A stretch of DNA of 64,000 nucleotides from NCBI GenBank assembly GCA_031082125.1, contig JAVHLM010000009.1:152372-216371 (forward strand), in the 5' to 3' direction. Below, piece after piece: positions 16,730-26,046 of this stretch. Numbering within the stretch: position 1 is the first letter of the stretch; each line of letters opens with the position of its first letter. Origin of the DNA: Candidatus Eremiobacterota bacterium (GTDB taxonomy: Bacteria; Vulcanimicrobiota; CADAWZ01; Ess09-12). The position numbers were made by a program, and so were the translations under genes. Under the pieces are notes generated by a model. The model worked only from the letters and a program-made list of their open reading frames with translations. It made no database searches and was not told the origin of the DNA.

Positions 16730-18793
16730 ATGCCGCATACTGTTCAGAAAGGCATTGGAGTAATGCACGCCAGCCCTGCCTCAGGTATTCAGGAGCTCCT
16801 GAAAAAACCTGCTGTCTGCAATCTAGCGAGGAGCATCGCCCTCTCTTCGGGCCTGAGCCTGGGCATTTACTCTCCCGGGGGCCATATCCTGCTTCATTAC
16901 GGAAACAGCAGGCACCATGGCCATGTGGATAACATGCCGGAGCCCAGGGGACTTTTCCCCTTGCCGGAAAATCCTCCCGCCGACGGCCCTCCCGTGCTCA
17001 CGGAAGAAAAGGCTTTCGGCGACCTCCATTTCTCTCTGATGAGGATCAGGAACAACGGGGAGTTCCTTGCCCTTGTGGCCCTCGGCCCCTGGCAGCAGAA
17101 AAAGGGCCTGAAAGAAACAGTCGCCAACACAAGGCTCTTGAGATCCCTGGGCGAGGTCATCCTTGGCTTTTACCATGAAAAGGAGCATTCGCTCCAGTAT
17201 ATCAACAGGATGTCAACCCTCTATGAGATCAGCAACAGGATCAACTCAACCCTCAGAACGGAGGATGTGCTCAAATTCGTGCTGGAAAATGCCCTTCTTC
17301 TTCTCAAGGCCAAGGCGGGCTCAATCATGCTCATCGAGCAGGCCCTGCAGGAGATGAGGATCTTCATGGCCGTCGGCCTCTCTGAAGATATCGTGAAGCA
17401 TACGGTGGTGAAGATGGGAGAAGGCATCTCGGGAAATGTGGCGAAAAGCGGCAAGCCCCGCCTGCTTCTCAAAGGGGTAAGGGAATCCCGCTCATTATCC
17501 TCGCGCAGGCTCGAGGAGATTGACTCTGCCATATGCGTGCCCCTCAAGGTGAAGGACAAGGTCCTCGGTGTCCTCAACGTGAGCGGCCGAGTGGACGGCG
17601 ACAATTTCTCCCCCCAGGATCTGAAGCTGCTGAACATTCTCGCGTCCAACGCCGCCGTGGCCATCAACCATGCAAAGCTCTATGCAGGGATCTCGGAAAA
17701 AGCCTCGCAGCTGAAAGCCCTTTACAAGATTGGCACCTCGGTGACCTCGTCCATGGAGAAGCGAAAGGTGCTCCAGGAGGTCCTAAGGAGCGCCAAGCAC
17801 CTGCTGAAGGCAAAGAAAGGCTCCGTGATGCTCCTGGACAGGGAAGCCGGCCATCTTACCATTGAGGTGGCTTACGGCCTCCCCCCATGGATCGTGAAGA
17901 ATGTCCGTCCCCGCCTGGGAGAAGGAATCGCCGGCAAGACTGCCCTTGAAGGGACGCCACGCCTCCTGGAGAAAGGCATCAAGGTCCTGGAATCAAAGAC
18001 GGAAAAGGAAGAGAAAGAGATTCCCTCGGCCATTTCCGTGCCCATCAGGATCAAGGACAAGGTCCTGGGTGTCCTCAATGTGAGCGACAACGAGTCGGGA
18101 GAGAACTTCACCCTGGAGAGCATGGAGCTCCTTTCCATGCTCGCGAGCCAGGCGGCCGTCGCCATAGAGAACTCAATGCTCATGGAAGAGCTCCAGGAGC
18201 TCTTCGTACAGTCCATTACCGCCCTGGCAAACGCCATCGATGCAAGGGACACCTACACGAGGGGCCATTCCCAGAGGGTCACCGAGTACTCGATGGCCAT
18301 TGCCAGGAAAATGGGAGTCTCAAAGGAAGAGAGGGAGCTTGTGCAATACGCGGCGCTCCTTCACGATATCGGGAAGATACACATCCGCGACGACATCCTG
18401 CATAAGCCCGGGAAGCTCTCCGATGATGAGTTCGAGGAGATGCAGCGCCACCCTGAATACGGCGCGAAGATCATGGAGCCCGTGGGCCGCTTCAGGACCA
18501 TGCTCCCCTATATGTACCACCATCATGAGAAATACGCGGGGAAGGGCTATCCCTATCATCTCAAAGGTATTGAGATACCCCTCGCGGCAAGAATCATAAG
18601 CGTTGCCGACTCGTTCGATGCCATGACCTCTGACAGGCCATACCGCAGAGGGAAACCCGTGGATGAAGCGCTTGAGGAGCTTATAAAATGCCGCGGCACG
18701 CAGTTCGATCCCGAGGTCGTTGACGCTTTCGTGAAGTACGTCAAGGAGCGCAGGCCCGGTTATATCCGCGAGCTTATCAAGCAGACCATGTGA
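16730..18793 (+). CDS. GAF-GAF-HD-GYP c-di-GMP phosphodiesterase
   Basis: A 687-residue soluble signalling protein. After an unclear N-terminal 150 residues come two GAF domains (about 160-315 and 330-485), each with the repeated core PLKVKDKVLGVLNVS or PIRIKDKVLGVLNVS, then an HD-GYP domain (about 495-680). The HD-GYP part keeps HDIGKIH near residue 545, the HHEKYAGKGYP motif and DSFDAMTSDRPYR, so it should hydrolyse c-di-GMP. GAF domains usually bind small ligands. The start is uncertain between 16730 and 16763. It sits upstream of pilM/pilB and may tune pilus activity through c-di-GMP. Confidence 0.93.
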   Translation: MPHTVQKGIGVMHASPASGIQELLKKPAVCNLARSIALSSGLSLGIYSPGGHILLHYGNSRHHGHVDNMPEPRGLFPLPENPPADGPPVLTEEKAFGDLHFSLMRIRNNGEFLALVALGPWQQKKGLKETVANTRLLRSLGEVILGFYHEKEHSLQYINRMSTLYEISNRINSTLRTEDVLKFVLENALLLLKAKAGSIMLIEQALQEMRIFMAVGLSEDIVKHTVVKMGEGISGNVAKSGKPRLLLKGVRESRSLSSRRLEEIDSAICVPLKVKDKVLGVLNVSGRVDGDNFSPQDLKLLNILASNAAVAINHAKLYAGISEKASQLKALYKIGTSVTSSMEKRKVLQEVLRSAKHLLKAKKGSVMLLDREAGHLTIEVAYGLPPWIVKNVRPRLGEGIAGKTALEGTPRLLEKGIKVLESKTEKEEKEIPSAISVPIRIKDKVLGVLNVSDNESGENFTLESMELLSMLASQAAVAIENSMLMEELQELFVQSITALANAIDARDTYTRGHSQRVTEYSMAIARKMGVSKEERELVQYAALLHDIGKIHIRDDILHKPGKLSDDEFEEMQRHPEYGAKIMEPVGRFRTMLPYMYHHHEKYAGKGYPYHLKGIEIPLAARIISVADSFDAMTSDRPYRRGKPVDEALEELIKCRGTQFDPEVVDAFVKYVKERRPGYIRELIKQTM

Positions 18794-18802
18794 GAGGTTC
18801 CT

Positions 18803-19375
18803 ATGAAGACAGAAGAGGTCCGCTACAGGGAGACACAGCATTTCCACGGTCTTTTCTATCTTTTTTTCGCCATTCCCCTCGTCCTTTTTGTCTTTACCTT
18901 CTGCAGCATAGAATTGCGCCTCATCGCGCTTCCCCCCGGCACCGAGCCCATACCCTACGCCTGGCTGCTGCTTGCCATCCTGATCCCCACCTACGTGACC
19001 ATCTTTTTCATGGTGAACAAGATGGTGATAGAAGTCAATGACCGCTCTCTCGTCATCCAGTTCGGCATGACAAGCCTCATGAGGAAAGAGATTCCTCTCT
19101 CCCAGGTCGTCTCGGCAGAAGTGGTGGCTTACAGCCCCCTCTGGAATTTCGGCGGCTGGGGCATAAGGCTCGGCACCTTCAACGGCGAGTCAACAGGCTG
19201 CTACACCATGCGGGGTAAAGAGGGAGTGCTCCTTACCCTCTCGGAAAAGACAAAAGTGTTCGTGCTGAAGGTGAGCAGGATCCTTATCGGGAGCGGCAGA
19301 GCGGCAGAGCTTGCTGAAGCGGTCAGCCCTCCCCTCGGCACGTGCGCGGCACACAATGAAAAAGGAGAGGTATAA
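18803..19375 (+). CDS. membrane protein with PH-like domain
   Basis: A 190-residue protein with two membrane helices (about 17-37 and 52-72). They are followed by a bacterial PH-like beta domain: MVIEVNDRSLVIQFGM, then PLSQVVSAEV and NFGGWGIRLG. That pattern matches small bacterial proteins with two helices and a PH-type fold, whose roles are mostly unknown. It starts ten bases after the HD-GYP gene and ends just before pilM, so it appears to lie in the same transcript. Confidence 0.75.
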   Translation: MKTEEVRYRETQHFHGLFYLFFAIPLVLFVFTFCSIELRLIALPPGTEPIPYAWLLLAILIPTYVTIFFMVNKMVIEVNDRSLVIQFGMTSLMRKEIPLSQVVSAEVVAYSPLWNFGGWGIRLGTFNGESTGCYTMRGKEGVLLTLSEKTKVFVLKVSRILIGSGRAAELAEAVSPPLGTCAAHNEKGEV

Positions 19376-19379
19376 TCCC

Positions 19380-20396
19380 ATGTTCTTTGGCAAAAAGGTA
19401 TCTCTTGGCCTGGACATCGGCCGTTACAGCGTCAAGGCGGCAGTATTGTCACCGAACAAAAAAGACGCTGAAGCACTGGCGGAAAGCGTTATATTTCCGC
19501 AGCGCGAGTACTATGAGCAGGCTCCTGCTGATGAAGAAGTCTATGCCGCCATCAGGAAAACCCTGGAAAGCTGCCTCGGGCCTTCCTCAAAGGTGAAAAC
19601 CGCCATCAATGCCTCGTTTCAGGGCGAAGGTGTATGCAGCAATTACGTGGAGCTCCCCCTTCTCAAGCCCCATGAGCTCGAGACTGCAGTGCAGTCAATG
19701 GCGGCGAAATGCCTCCCTTTTCCTCTCAAAGAGGCGGCGATTTCCCATTTCGAGGTGCCGCCTCTCAGCAGGGACAGGCATAAAACCGGCATATTCCTGA
19801 TGACTTTTAAAAAGAGCGCCCTTGACGAGCAGCTGGTATTCCTGCAGAAGAGCGGCATCCAGGTGGAGCGCGTTGAAGCATACCTCATCTCCATGCTGAG
19901 AGACCTCACGGTGAACCATGGAAAGGCCACAGAGGCCTTCGTCGCCCTGGTGAATATCGGCTTCAATCTCACCACCCTCATGGTGATGAAGGATGGCCAT
20001 CCCTATTATGCAAGGGATTTCGCCATAGCGGGCCGGGATTTTACCTACGCCTTCCAGATGGGAGCAAAGTGCACGTGGAAGGAGGCCGAGCATGCCAAGC
20101 TGAGCTATGACGTGGCAAAGAAGGACGTCCCCATGGAACCGGTCCTCACCCGGTGGCTTGACCAGGTGAGGAAGACCCTTATCACGGCTTCCAGGATTGA
20201 CAAGGCCGCTCCTCTTCCCATTGAAAAAGTCTACCTCTCGGGAGGAAGCGCCCCCTGGAAGGGCCTCCTCGAGAGGGTGCAGGAGACCGTGAGCATCCCC
20301 GTGGCGCTTGACGGCTGGAACCATATCACACCCCGGGAGGGGGGGAAAGAGCCCCATGGCGCCTTTGCCATTGCCATGGGACTGGCACTTTCCTGA
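19380..20396 (+). CDS. pilM: type IV pilus assembly protein PilM
   Basis: A 338-residue actin-like ATPase. The N-terminus SLGLDIGRYSVKAAVL is the phosphate-1 loop. It continues with LNTALV-type strands such as FVALVNIGFNLTTLMVMKDG (phosphate-2) and ends with VYLSGGSAPWKGL (adenosine loop). PilM sits on the cytoplasmic side and links PilB or PilC to PilN in type IV pili. I use the ATG at 19380 because AGAGG lies upstream and the family begins there. pilB follows 28 bases later; pilN, pilO and pilQ are not in this window. Confidence 0.9.
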   Translation: MFFGKKVSLGLDIGRYSVKAAVLSPNKKDAEALAESVIFPQREYYEQAPADEEVYAAIRKTLESCLGPSSKVKTAINASFQGEGVCSNYVELPLLKPHELETAVQSMAAKCLPFPLKEAAISHFEVPPLSRDRHKTGIFLMTFKKSALDEQLVFLQKSGIQVERVEAYLISMLRDLTVNHGKATEAFVALVNIGFNLTTLMVMKDGHPYYARDFAIAGRDFTYAFQMGAKCTWKEAEHAKLSYDVAKKDVPMEPVLTRWLDQVRKTLITASRIDKAAPLPIEKVYLSGGSAPWKGLLERVQETVSIPVALDGWNHITPREGGKEPHGAFAIAMGLALS

Positions 20397-20424
20397 ATCA
20401 CTTCGAGGGGAGGAGGACCCTGGC

Positions 20425-22101
20425 ATGAACAGCTGGACAGATCTTCTGAAGGAGAGCTGCGATCCTTCCATGGTGGAGCAGGCAAGGGCCGAGGAGGCTG
20501 AAGGGCGCGACGGAGCAGATTTCCTGATAAAAGGCCGCCACGCCTCTCCCGCCGATGTCCTGGCCGCCCTGTCAGGCTACCACGATCTCCCTGCGATGCT
20601 TGTGGAACGCTATGAGCCCCAGGAAGAGGCAGTTGAGAAGATCCCTGAGGACATCGCCCGCCGCTTCGGCATCATGCCCCTCTTTATCCTCAAGGAGACT
20701 ATTTATGCCGCCACCTCGCAGCCTGGCGACCTGAACGTTGAGGACTTCGTGAGGCAGCTCACGGGCCTGTCCATGCGGGAAGTGGTCTCCACGAGAAGCT
20801 CCATCGAGCAGACCATCAACAGGCACTACCTGGCGGGCGAGCGCTCGGCCGAAAAGGTGAAATCAATCGTTGCGACAAAGCAGGAGGAGGAGAAGGTTGA
20901 CGAGATTGCGCGGGCAAGGAATGAGATAACCATCGAGGACAGCGAAGCCCCCTCAATCAGGCTGGTAAACCATATCATCTCTTCGGGGATACGCCTGGGA
21001 GCAAGCGACATCCACCTTGAGCCTCTTGAAAACCGCGCCTTCCTGCGCTACAGGATGGACGGCGTGCTGAAAGAGTTCCCCCCTCCCCCGCTTGATATGA
21101 TCCGGTCCGTCACGTCACGCATAAAAATACTCTCCGATATGGACGTGGCGGAAAAAAGGCTCCCCCAGGACGGCCGCATCACCTTCAACGTTGACGGCAA
21201 GGACTATGACCTCCGGGTCTCCCTGATCCCCAACCTTTACGGAGAGTCTATCGTCATCAGGATCCTCGCGTCGAGTGCCGACGTGAAGAGCCTGAAGAAC
21301 CTGGGCTTCAACGATACGATGCTCACCCGGTACAAGAAGATGATCAGGAGGCCCCATGGAGTGATACTGGTGACGGGTCCGACGGGTTCGGGGAAGAGCA
21401 CCACCCTCTATGCCACGCTGCGGCACCTCTATACTCCCGAGAAAAAGATACTTACCCTCGAGGATCCCGTGGAATCAAAGATGGAAGGGATCACCCAGTT
21501 CCAGATGAACGCCCCTATCGGCTTCACTTTCGCAAGGACCCTCAGGGCTGTGCTCCGCCATGACCCCGAGATTGTCCTTGTGGGAGAGATAAGGGACCAG
21601 GAGACTGCAGAGATCGCGATACGGGCATCTCTGACGGGCCACCTCATCCTGAGCACCCTCCATACCAACGACGCATCCTCGGCGCCGACGCGCCTCATTG
21701 ACATGGGCGTCCAGGGATACCTCGTGATGACTTCCCTCGTGGGAGTCCTTGCGCAGCGCCTTGTGCGCCGCCTTTGCACCACCTGCAGGGAGCCCCTGGA
21801 GGTGGACGATTCCGTCCTCTTCTCCCTGGGGATAACGGGGATTCCCGAAGGAGCAGCGCCTTACAGGAACGTGGGCTGCACCCAGTGCCAGGACACGGGC
21901 TACAAGGGACGCGCCGCCATCTACGAATTGCTGGAGATTACGAACGATATCAGGCGCCTCCCCGAACATGCCATGACCGCCGAGAACATCAGGGCCATTG
22001 CCGAAAAATCAGGCTTTGTGAACCTGCGCGAGAGCGGCCTTGAGAAGTGGTTCCAGGGTGTTACCAGCATGGAGGAAGTGATAAAGCTCACAGTGGAATA
22101 G
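20425..22101 (+). CDS. pilB: PilB/GspE-type assembly ATPase
   Basis: A 558-residue secretion ATPase. Residues 1-150 form a MshEN/GspE N-terminal domain. The core has Walker A GPTGSGKSTT near residue 318, an Asp box, the Walker B-like LVGEIRDQETAEIA and the His box LILSTLHTNDA. The C-terminus holds a four-cysteine zinc motif (CTTC...CTQC) near 450-490. These hexameric ATPases drive extension of type IV pili or type II pseudopili. The true start is ATG 20425 with GGGGAGGAGG upstream; the frame opens earlier inside pilM. MshEN domains bind c-di-GMP in some relatives, consistent with the HD-GYP protein upstream. GspE is the alternative name. Confidence 0.94.
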   Translation: MNSWTDLLKESCDPSMVEQARAEEAEGRDGADFLIKGRHASPADVLAALSGYHDLPAMLVERYEPQEEAVEKIPEDIARRFGIMPLFILKETIYAATSQPGDLNVEDFVRQLTGLSMREVVSTRSSIEQTINRHYLAGERSAEKVKSIVATKQEEEKVDEIARARNEITIEDSEAPSIRLVNHIISSGIRLGASDIHLEPLENRAFLRYRMDGVLKEFPPPPLDMIRSVTSRIKILSDMDVAEKRLPQDGRITFNVDGKDYDLRVSLIPNLYGESIVIRILASSADVKSLKNLGFNDTMLTRYKKMIRRPHGVILVTGPTGSGKSTTLYATLRHLYTPEKKILTLEDPVESKMEGITQFQMNAPIGFTFARTLRAVLRHDPEIVLVGEIRDQETAEIAIRASLTGHLILSTLHTNDASSAPTRLIDMGVQGYLVMTSLVGVLAQRLVRRLCTTCREPLEVDDSVLFSLGITGIPEGAAPYRNVGCTQCQDTGYKGRAAIYELLEITNDIRRLPEHAMTAENIRAIAEKSGFVNLRESGLEKWFQGVTSMEEVIKLTVE

Positions 22102-22118
22102 AAAGGTGACGGTGACCG

Positions 22119-22487
22119 ATGAAAAAGCTCTACGTGGCCGATGATGACCCTGCCATACTGAATATTCTGAAGTTCACCCTGGGGAAGCTTGAAGGAGTGG
22201 AGGCTTCATTCTTTGACAACGGCCTGGACCTTTTCCGCGCCATAAACAGGGAAAAGCCCTTTATCATAGTCACCGACATAATCCTTCCCAAGCTCGAGGG
22301 CCTGGCGGTGACAAGGCTGGTCAAATTCGACGAAACCCTGCGGGATGTAAGGATACTCATCATCTCCTCGGTGATAGATCCTGACATCCACGAGCAGATA
22401 AAGAAAGCGGGCGCCGACGATTTTCTCCAGAAGCCTTTCAGGCCCGCTGAAGTGAGGGAGCGTGTACATGCTCTCATGGCGTCATAA
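22119..22487 (+). CDS. CheY-like single-domain response regulator
   Basis: A 122-residue receiver domain with no output domain. The acidic pair is at D8-D10 (ADDD), the phospho-accepting Asp at D53 (IVTDIILP), Ser at about 83-84 and Lys at 105 (LQKPF). It sits between pilB and a histidine kinase in the same operon, so phosphorylation by that kinase and action on pilus assembly or retraction is the simplest reading. Confidence 0.93.
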   Translation: MKKLYVADDDPAILNILKFTLGKLEGVEASFFDNGLDLFRAINREKPFIIVTDIILPKLEGLAVTRLVKFDETLRDVRILIISSVIDPDIHEQIKKAGADDFLQKPFRPAEVRERVHALMAS

Positions 22488-22502
22488 CATGGAGGTGGTC
22501 TT

Positions 22503-23672
22503 GTGACAGTACAGGGCATTCCCACTCAATTCGCCCCTGCAGAGCGCGGCACACCTGAGACATTGAGGCACCAGGCGGAATCCATCCTGAAAGTCTCCCT
22601 GATAAGGAGGATCCTGGACGTTATCCCCGATTTCGTGCTGATCCTGAACTCCCGGAGGCAGATTGCCTTTGTCAACAGGTCTTTCCTGGACTTCCTGGGA
22701 GAGAAGGAGGGAGAGGCCCTTCTGGGGAAACGCCAGGGTGAGGCTCTCAAGTGCATCCATGCCGATGCCGCCCCTGGCGGGTGCGGCACCACGGAGTTCT
22801 GCGAGATGTGCGGCGCTGTCAACGCTATCCTCGCATCTCAGAAGGGAGAGCTCTGCGCCAGTGAATGCACCATACTTCTCAAGGAAGGCGGCGCCGCAGA
22901 GCTGCGGGTATGGGCCGCGCCCTTTGATATAGAGGACGAGAGCTATACCATATTCTCCATGGTTGACCGCAGCGGGGAAAAAAGGCGGCGGAATCTTGAG
23001 AGGATATTCTTCCATGACGTCCTCAACACGGCAGGAGGCCTTTACGGCTTCGCCGACCTCCTCATGGAGAACCTGGGGCAGAAAGACGACGCGGGATTCT
23101 TTGCCAGGACCATATTTGACCTCTCAGGCTCGATCATAGAAGAGATCAGAGCCCAGAAGGATCTCTCGGCCGCCGAGGGGGGCGACCTTGTCCCGAGGCC
23201 CGGGCCAGTCGATTCGCTGGCCCTCATCAGCGAGGTGGCCAAGGGCTACAAGGAGCATGAGGTGACAAAAAACAAGACGCTTGAGGTGGCTCCTGATTCT
23301 CAGGAAGTGGTCCACAAAACCGACAGAACCTTGCTGAGGCGCGTCATCTCCAACCTTGTCAAAAACGCTCTCGAGGCATCGAAGCCGGGAGAGAAAGTGA
23401 CGCTCCGGTCGGCGCTCCAGGGAAACGAGGTGCTCTACACCGTCCATAACCCTGCCTATATGCCCCGCGAGGTGCAGCTTCAGCTCTTCAACCGCTCATT
23501 CACGACCAAGGGAGCGGGGAGAGGGCTGGGAACCTACAGCATCAAGCTCCTCACCGAGAAATACCTGAAAGGGAGCGTCACCTATACCTCTCTGCCCGAA
23601 AGCGGCACCACTTTTTATACCCTCTTTCCCATGAGCCTTGGCGAAGATGGCCCGGAGCCATTGAAAGGATAA
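22503..23672 (+). CDS. Cys-rich PAS sensor histidine kinase
   Basis: A 389-residue soluble kinase, GTG start with GGAGGT upstream. A PAS-like domain covers about residues 35-155 and holds four conserved-looking cysteines, C84, C94, C100 and C103 (C-x9-C-x5-C-x2-C). The H-box is FFHDVLN with H171. The ATPase domain shows NLVKNALEAS, then a shortened G region and GRGLGTYSIKLL. The cysteines could bind metal or an Fe-S cluster, or sense redox. Located directly after the CheY gene, it is the likely partner. Confidence 0.88.
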   Translation: MTVQGIPTQFAPAERGTPETLRHQAESILKVSLIRRILDVIPDFVLILNSRRQIAFVNRSFLDFLGEKEGEALLGKRQGEALKCIHADAAPGGCGTTEFCEMCGAVNAILASQKGELCASECTILLKEGGAAELRVWAAPFDIEDESYTIFSMVDRSGEKRRRNLERIFFHDVLNTAGGLYGFADLLMENLGQKDDAGFFARTIFDLSGSIIEEIRAQKDLSAAEGGDLVPRPGPVDSLALISEVAKGYKEHEVTKNKTLEVAPDSQEVVHKTDRTLLRRVISNLVKNALEASKPGEKVTLRSALQGNEVLYTVHNPAYMPREVQLQLFNRSFTTKGAGRGLGTYSIKLLTEKYLKGSVTYTSLPESGTTFYTLFPMSLGEDGPEPLKG

Positions 23673-23674
23673 AG

Positions 23675-24331
23675 ATGGCGGGGAGAAAGCAAGTTATGAT
23701 GCGTTTACAGGCAGCTCTTCTCATTATGGCAGTCATACTTGCCTCTTCCCTGGCGAATGGCTGCGGGCCCAGGGCAGGCCCCGTGGCCGCCTCCCCCCCG
23801 GAAAAGCCGGACAATCTGCAGGGAATGGCACTTTCATCATCCCAGGCCTCACCTACACAGGCCACACCGGGAGATACCGCGACCGCGGCAGGAGAGAGGG
23901 CAGCGGAAAAACCCGGCCAGGACAAAGCTTCCGCAATGGAAAAGAGGATCAAGGAGCTTGTGGACCGAGAGAGAGTCTCCAGAGGGCTGAAGCCGCTTGC
24001 CTGGAATGAAGCCCTTGGGGTCCTTGCCCGTGCCCACAGCGAGGACATGGTGAAGAGAGACTTCTTTGACCATACGAACCCCGACGGCCTGGAACCCCAG
24101 GATCGCCTTAAGAAAGCGGGGATAGCCTGCCGGGCATCGGCGGAAAACATCGCCACCAACCAGGGCTACGAAGACGCCGCAGCAGAGGCCGTAAAGTCAT
24201 GGATGGGCTCCGAGGGGCACCGCGCCAACATCCTGGACACCCGGGGCTACGGCTTCAACGAGACCGGCACAGGCATAGCCCAGGCCCCCGACGGCACCTG
24301 GTACTTCACCCAGCTCTTCATCAAAAAATAG
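23675..24331 (+). CDS. secreted CAP/SCP-domain protein, possible lipoprotein
   Basis: A 218-residue protein with an N-terminal export helix ending in SLANGC, a weak lipobox, followed by a Pro/Ala-rich linker. A bacterial CAP (YkwD-like) domain follows at about residues 85-215: ARAHSEDMVKRDFFDHTNPDG, then AENIATNQ, WMGSEGHRANIL and GTWYFTQLF. The conserved His and Glu residues of the CAP cavity are present. Bacterial CAP proteins are surface proteins of mostly unknown function. The gene begins three bases after the kinase stop and so may be co-transcribed. Confidence 0.88.
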   Translation: MAGRKQVMMRLQAALLIMAVILASSLANGCGPRAGPVAASPPEKPDNLQGMALSSSQASPTQATPGDTATAAGERAAEKPGQDKASAMEKRIKELVDRERVSRGLKPLAWNEALGVLARAHSEDMVKRDFFDHTNPDGLEPQDRLKKAGIACRASAENIATNQGYEDAAAEAVKSWMGSEGHRANILDTRGYGFNETGTGIAQAPDGTWYFTQLFIKK

Positions 24332-24359
24332 GGACGGACTTTTTACAGAGCTCCCTTAA

Positions 24360-24388
24360 TTGACGTAAAAAGGCACCTGTGCTATAAT
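24360..24388 (+). promoter_or_regulatory. promoter with CTGTGCTATAAT element
   Basis: TTGACG (24360-24365), 17 bases and TATAAT (24383-24388), with the TGC extension and the same CTGTGCTATAAT found at 12243-12254 and 32648-32659. It drives the secreted protein at 24420. Confidence 0.75.
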
Positions 24389-24419
24389 TTTTCCTGTAAT
24401 TTCATTAAAGGGGGGGCCT

Positions 24420-25151
24420 ATGAAAAAATTCACTGTCTTTGCTCTTGCTTTCCTCTTGCTTGCTTCTCTCGGAGCTTACGGGCAGCAGGTAACCCGGCAG
24501 AATGATCAAGATTACCCGCGGTACCGCCTGCAGAACGCCTATTACATCAACGGAGAGAAAAAAACCATCCTCTCAAGCGGCTCATGGGGAGGGGTTCTCT
24601 ATTCTCCCCAGTCCATAGGGAACGCCTCCCTCAACAAGGGGCTCAACGAGACTGTCATAGAGGGAGGCTCCGGCAAGGCAGTGGTGAGTGACCAGTATAC
24701 CGGGAGTAAAAGCCTCTCGTGGCCCGGCGGCGACGCGAAGGCGGAGCTCACCATGAACGAGCTGAAGGTCACCTTCAAGGGGAACACCTACACCTACAGG
24801 ACCAACAATACCGACGAGCTTATCGCCGAGATCCCCGGCGACAGGATCACCTTCAAGAACAGCCTGAACGAGCTCACCATCTCGGGCAGGATGGGCACGG
24901 TGAAATACTCGACAAACCTGGATGTGTACACCATAGAGAGCAAGGCCGGCAGGACGACCTACAAAAAAGAGGTGACCGGGGGTTATGAGCTCAAGGGAAT
25001 CCCTGCCGACAGCCATCCCTACCGTTACTGGGGAGTCTATTTCTCCGCTCCTGTCTACGGGCTGGGAATCATTGTGGATTTCGGAAGGCTCACGACGATT
25101 CCCTGGCTTCCCGACGACCTTGATTTTGACAAAGCCGTTATCGTGAGGTAA
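24420..25151 (+). CDS. secreted protein of unknown function
   Basis: A 243-residue protein with a clear Sec signal peptide (MKKFTVFALAFLLLASLGAYG, cleavage near residue 21). The mature part is rich in Thr, Gly, Asn and Tyr and in beta-type repeats (KVTFKGNTYTYRT, ITFKNSLNELTISG), suggesting a beta-rich surface or periplasmic protein. No family is recognised. A long G run before the ATG acts as ribosome site. The outer-membrane barrel gene starts five bases later and is probably in the same operon. Confidence 0.8.
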   Translation: MKKFTVFALAFLLLASLGAYGQQVTRQNDQDYPRYRLQNAYYINGEKKTILSSGSWGGVLYSPQSIGNASLNKGLNETVIEGGSGKAVVSDQYTGSKSLSWPGGDAKAELTMNELKVTFKGNTYTYRTNNTDELIAEIPGDRITFKNSLNELTISGRMGTVKYSTNLDVYTIESKAGRTTYKKEVTGGYELKGIPADSHPYRYWGVYFSAPVYGLGIIVDFGRLTTIPWLPDDLDFDKAVIVR

Positions 25152-25155
25152 GAGC

Positions 25156-25947
25156 TTGCCTGCAGCAAAGAAGAGACTTTTTCTCCTGGGCTTTCTCTGC
25201 GGCGCTGTTTTTCTGCTCATGACGGCAGGCTGCCTCTATGCTGACTCCTATTATCCCAATTCCGGAGTGGACACCACTGACGATGCCTTCCCTCTCACGC
25301 CGCACTCAACGCAGTGGATGATAGACTACGAGTGGGATCAGTACATTGATGCCTCTCCGATGGGAATGCCTGTCTTTGAATGGAAATACGGGATAAGCGA
25401 CAGGCTTGACTGCGGCATCCAGGTGCCGTACCTGATGGCCCCGTGCGCCCAGCCGGACTCCGTCTATGGCTTTACCGACATAGGCTTCGGCTTCAAGTAT
25501 CTCTGGACTCCTGTAAAGCCCGGCCGGATCATGGTGGCCACCATCGCGAGCTGCAAGCCCCAGACTACCGATTCTGAGAGCTATCTCGGCTCGGGCGCCA
25601 CTGACTACGATGCCCACCTTGTCCTCTCCTACGTGAAGGAGCCCTTCCGCTACCATCTCAATTACGGCTATACCTTCTGGGGAGAGCTCCCCGGCATTCC
25701 CCAGGTGCCCTCACCCTTTTATAAGGCAAAGATCGACTACACGATGTCGCCGCAGTTTTCCTGGAGCGCCGAGGTCTATGGCGAGGACAGCCAGAACCCC
25801 GATTTTTTTCTCTCAACTCTTCAGTCTACCATAAAGACCACATGGCAGGTCAACAGCAAGCTCGCGCTGGATTTCGGCATGGCCTTCGGCCTCAATACCC
25901 AGTCGCCCCTCAGGAGATACCTTTTCTCAATAACTTACGGCCCCTGA
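25156..25947 (+). CDS. outer-membrane beta-barrel protein
   Basis: A 263-residue protein from a TTG start with GAGG upstream. The N-terminus is an export signal ending in LMTAGC, which fits a lipobox, although a barrel with a normal signal is also possible. Residues 50-263 alternate polar and hydrophobic positions with many aromatic strand ends: FEWKYGISDRLDCGIQVPYL, GFTDIGFGFKYLW, LALDFGMAFGLN. This resembles the MetA-pathway or transporter barrels predicted in many Gram-negatives. It is evidence for an outer membrane. The substrate is unknown. Confidence 0.75.
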   Translation: MPAAKKRLFLLGFLCGAVFLLMTAGCLYADSYYPNSGVDTTDDAFPLTPHSTQWMIDYEWDQYIDASPMGMPVFEWKYGISDRLDCGIQVPYLMAPCAQPDSVYGFTDIGFGFKYLWTPVKPGRIMVATIASCKPQTTDSESYLGSGATDYDAHLVLSYVKEPFRYHLNYGYTFWGELPGIPQVPSPFYKAKIDYTMSPQFSWSAEVYGEDSQNPDFFLSTLQSTIKTTWQVNSKLALDFGMAFGLNTQSPLRRYLFSITYGP

Positions 25948-25960
25948 ATGAGGGGGGGGA

Positions 25961-25994
25961 CCCCTTTACTTTCAAGGGGGTAACCTGATAAAAT
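25961..25994 (+). promoter_or_regulatory. possible promoter and small hairpin
   Basis: TTTACT (25965-25970), 18 bases and TAAAAT (25989-25994) precede the gene at 26047. The same stretch holds CCCCTT...AAGGGG, a 6-bp stem, which may be a weak terminator of the barrel gene or a local structure. Confidence 0.35.
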
Positions 25995-26046
25995 AGAGTA
26001 AGAAGTGATCAAGCCATGTGCAGATGAGCACGGACAGGGGGACCTT

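Noticed and set aside
25961..25979. A strong terminator after the outer-membrane barrel gene
   Set aside because: The stem is only 6 bp and lacks a T run, so it is listed only as a weak structure.
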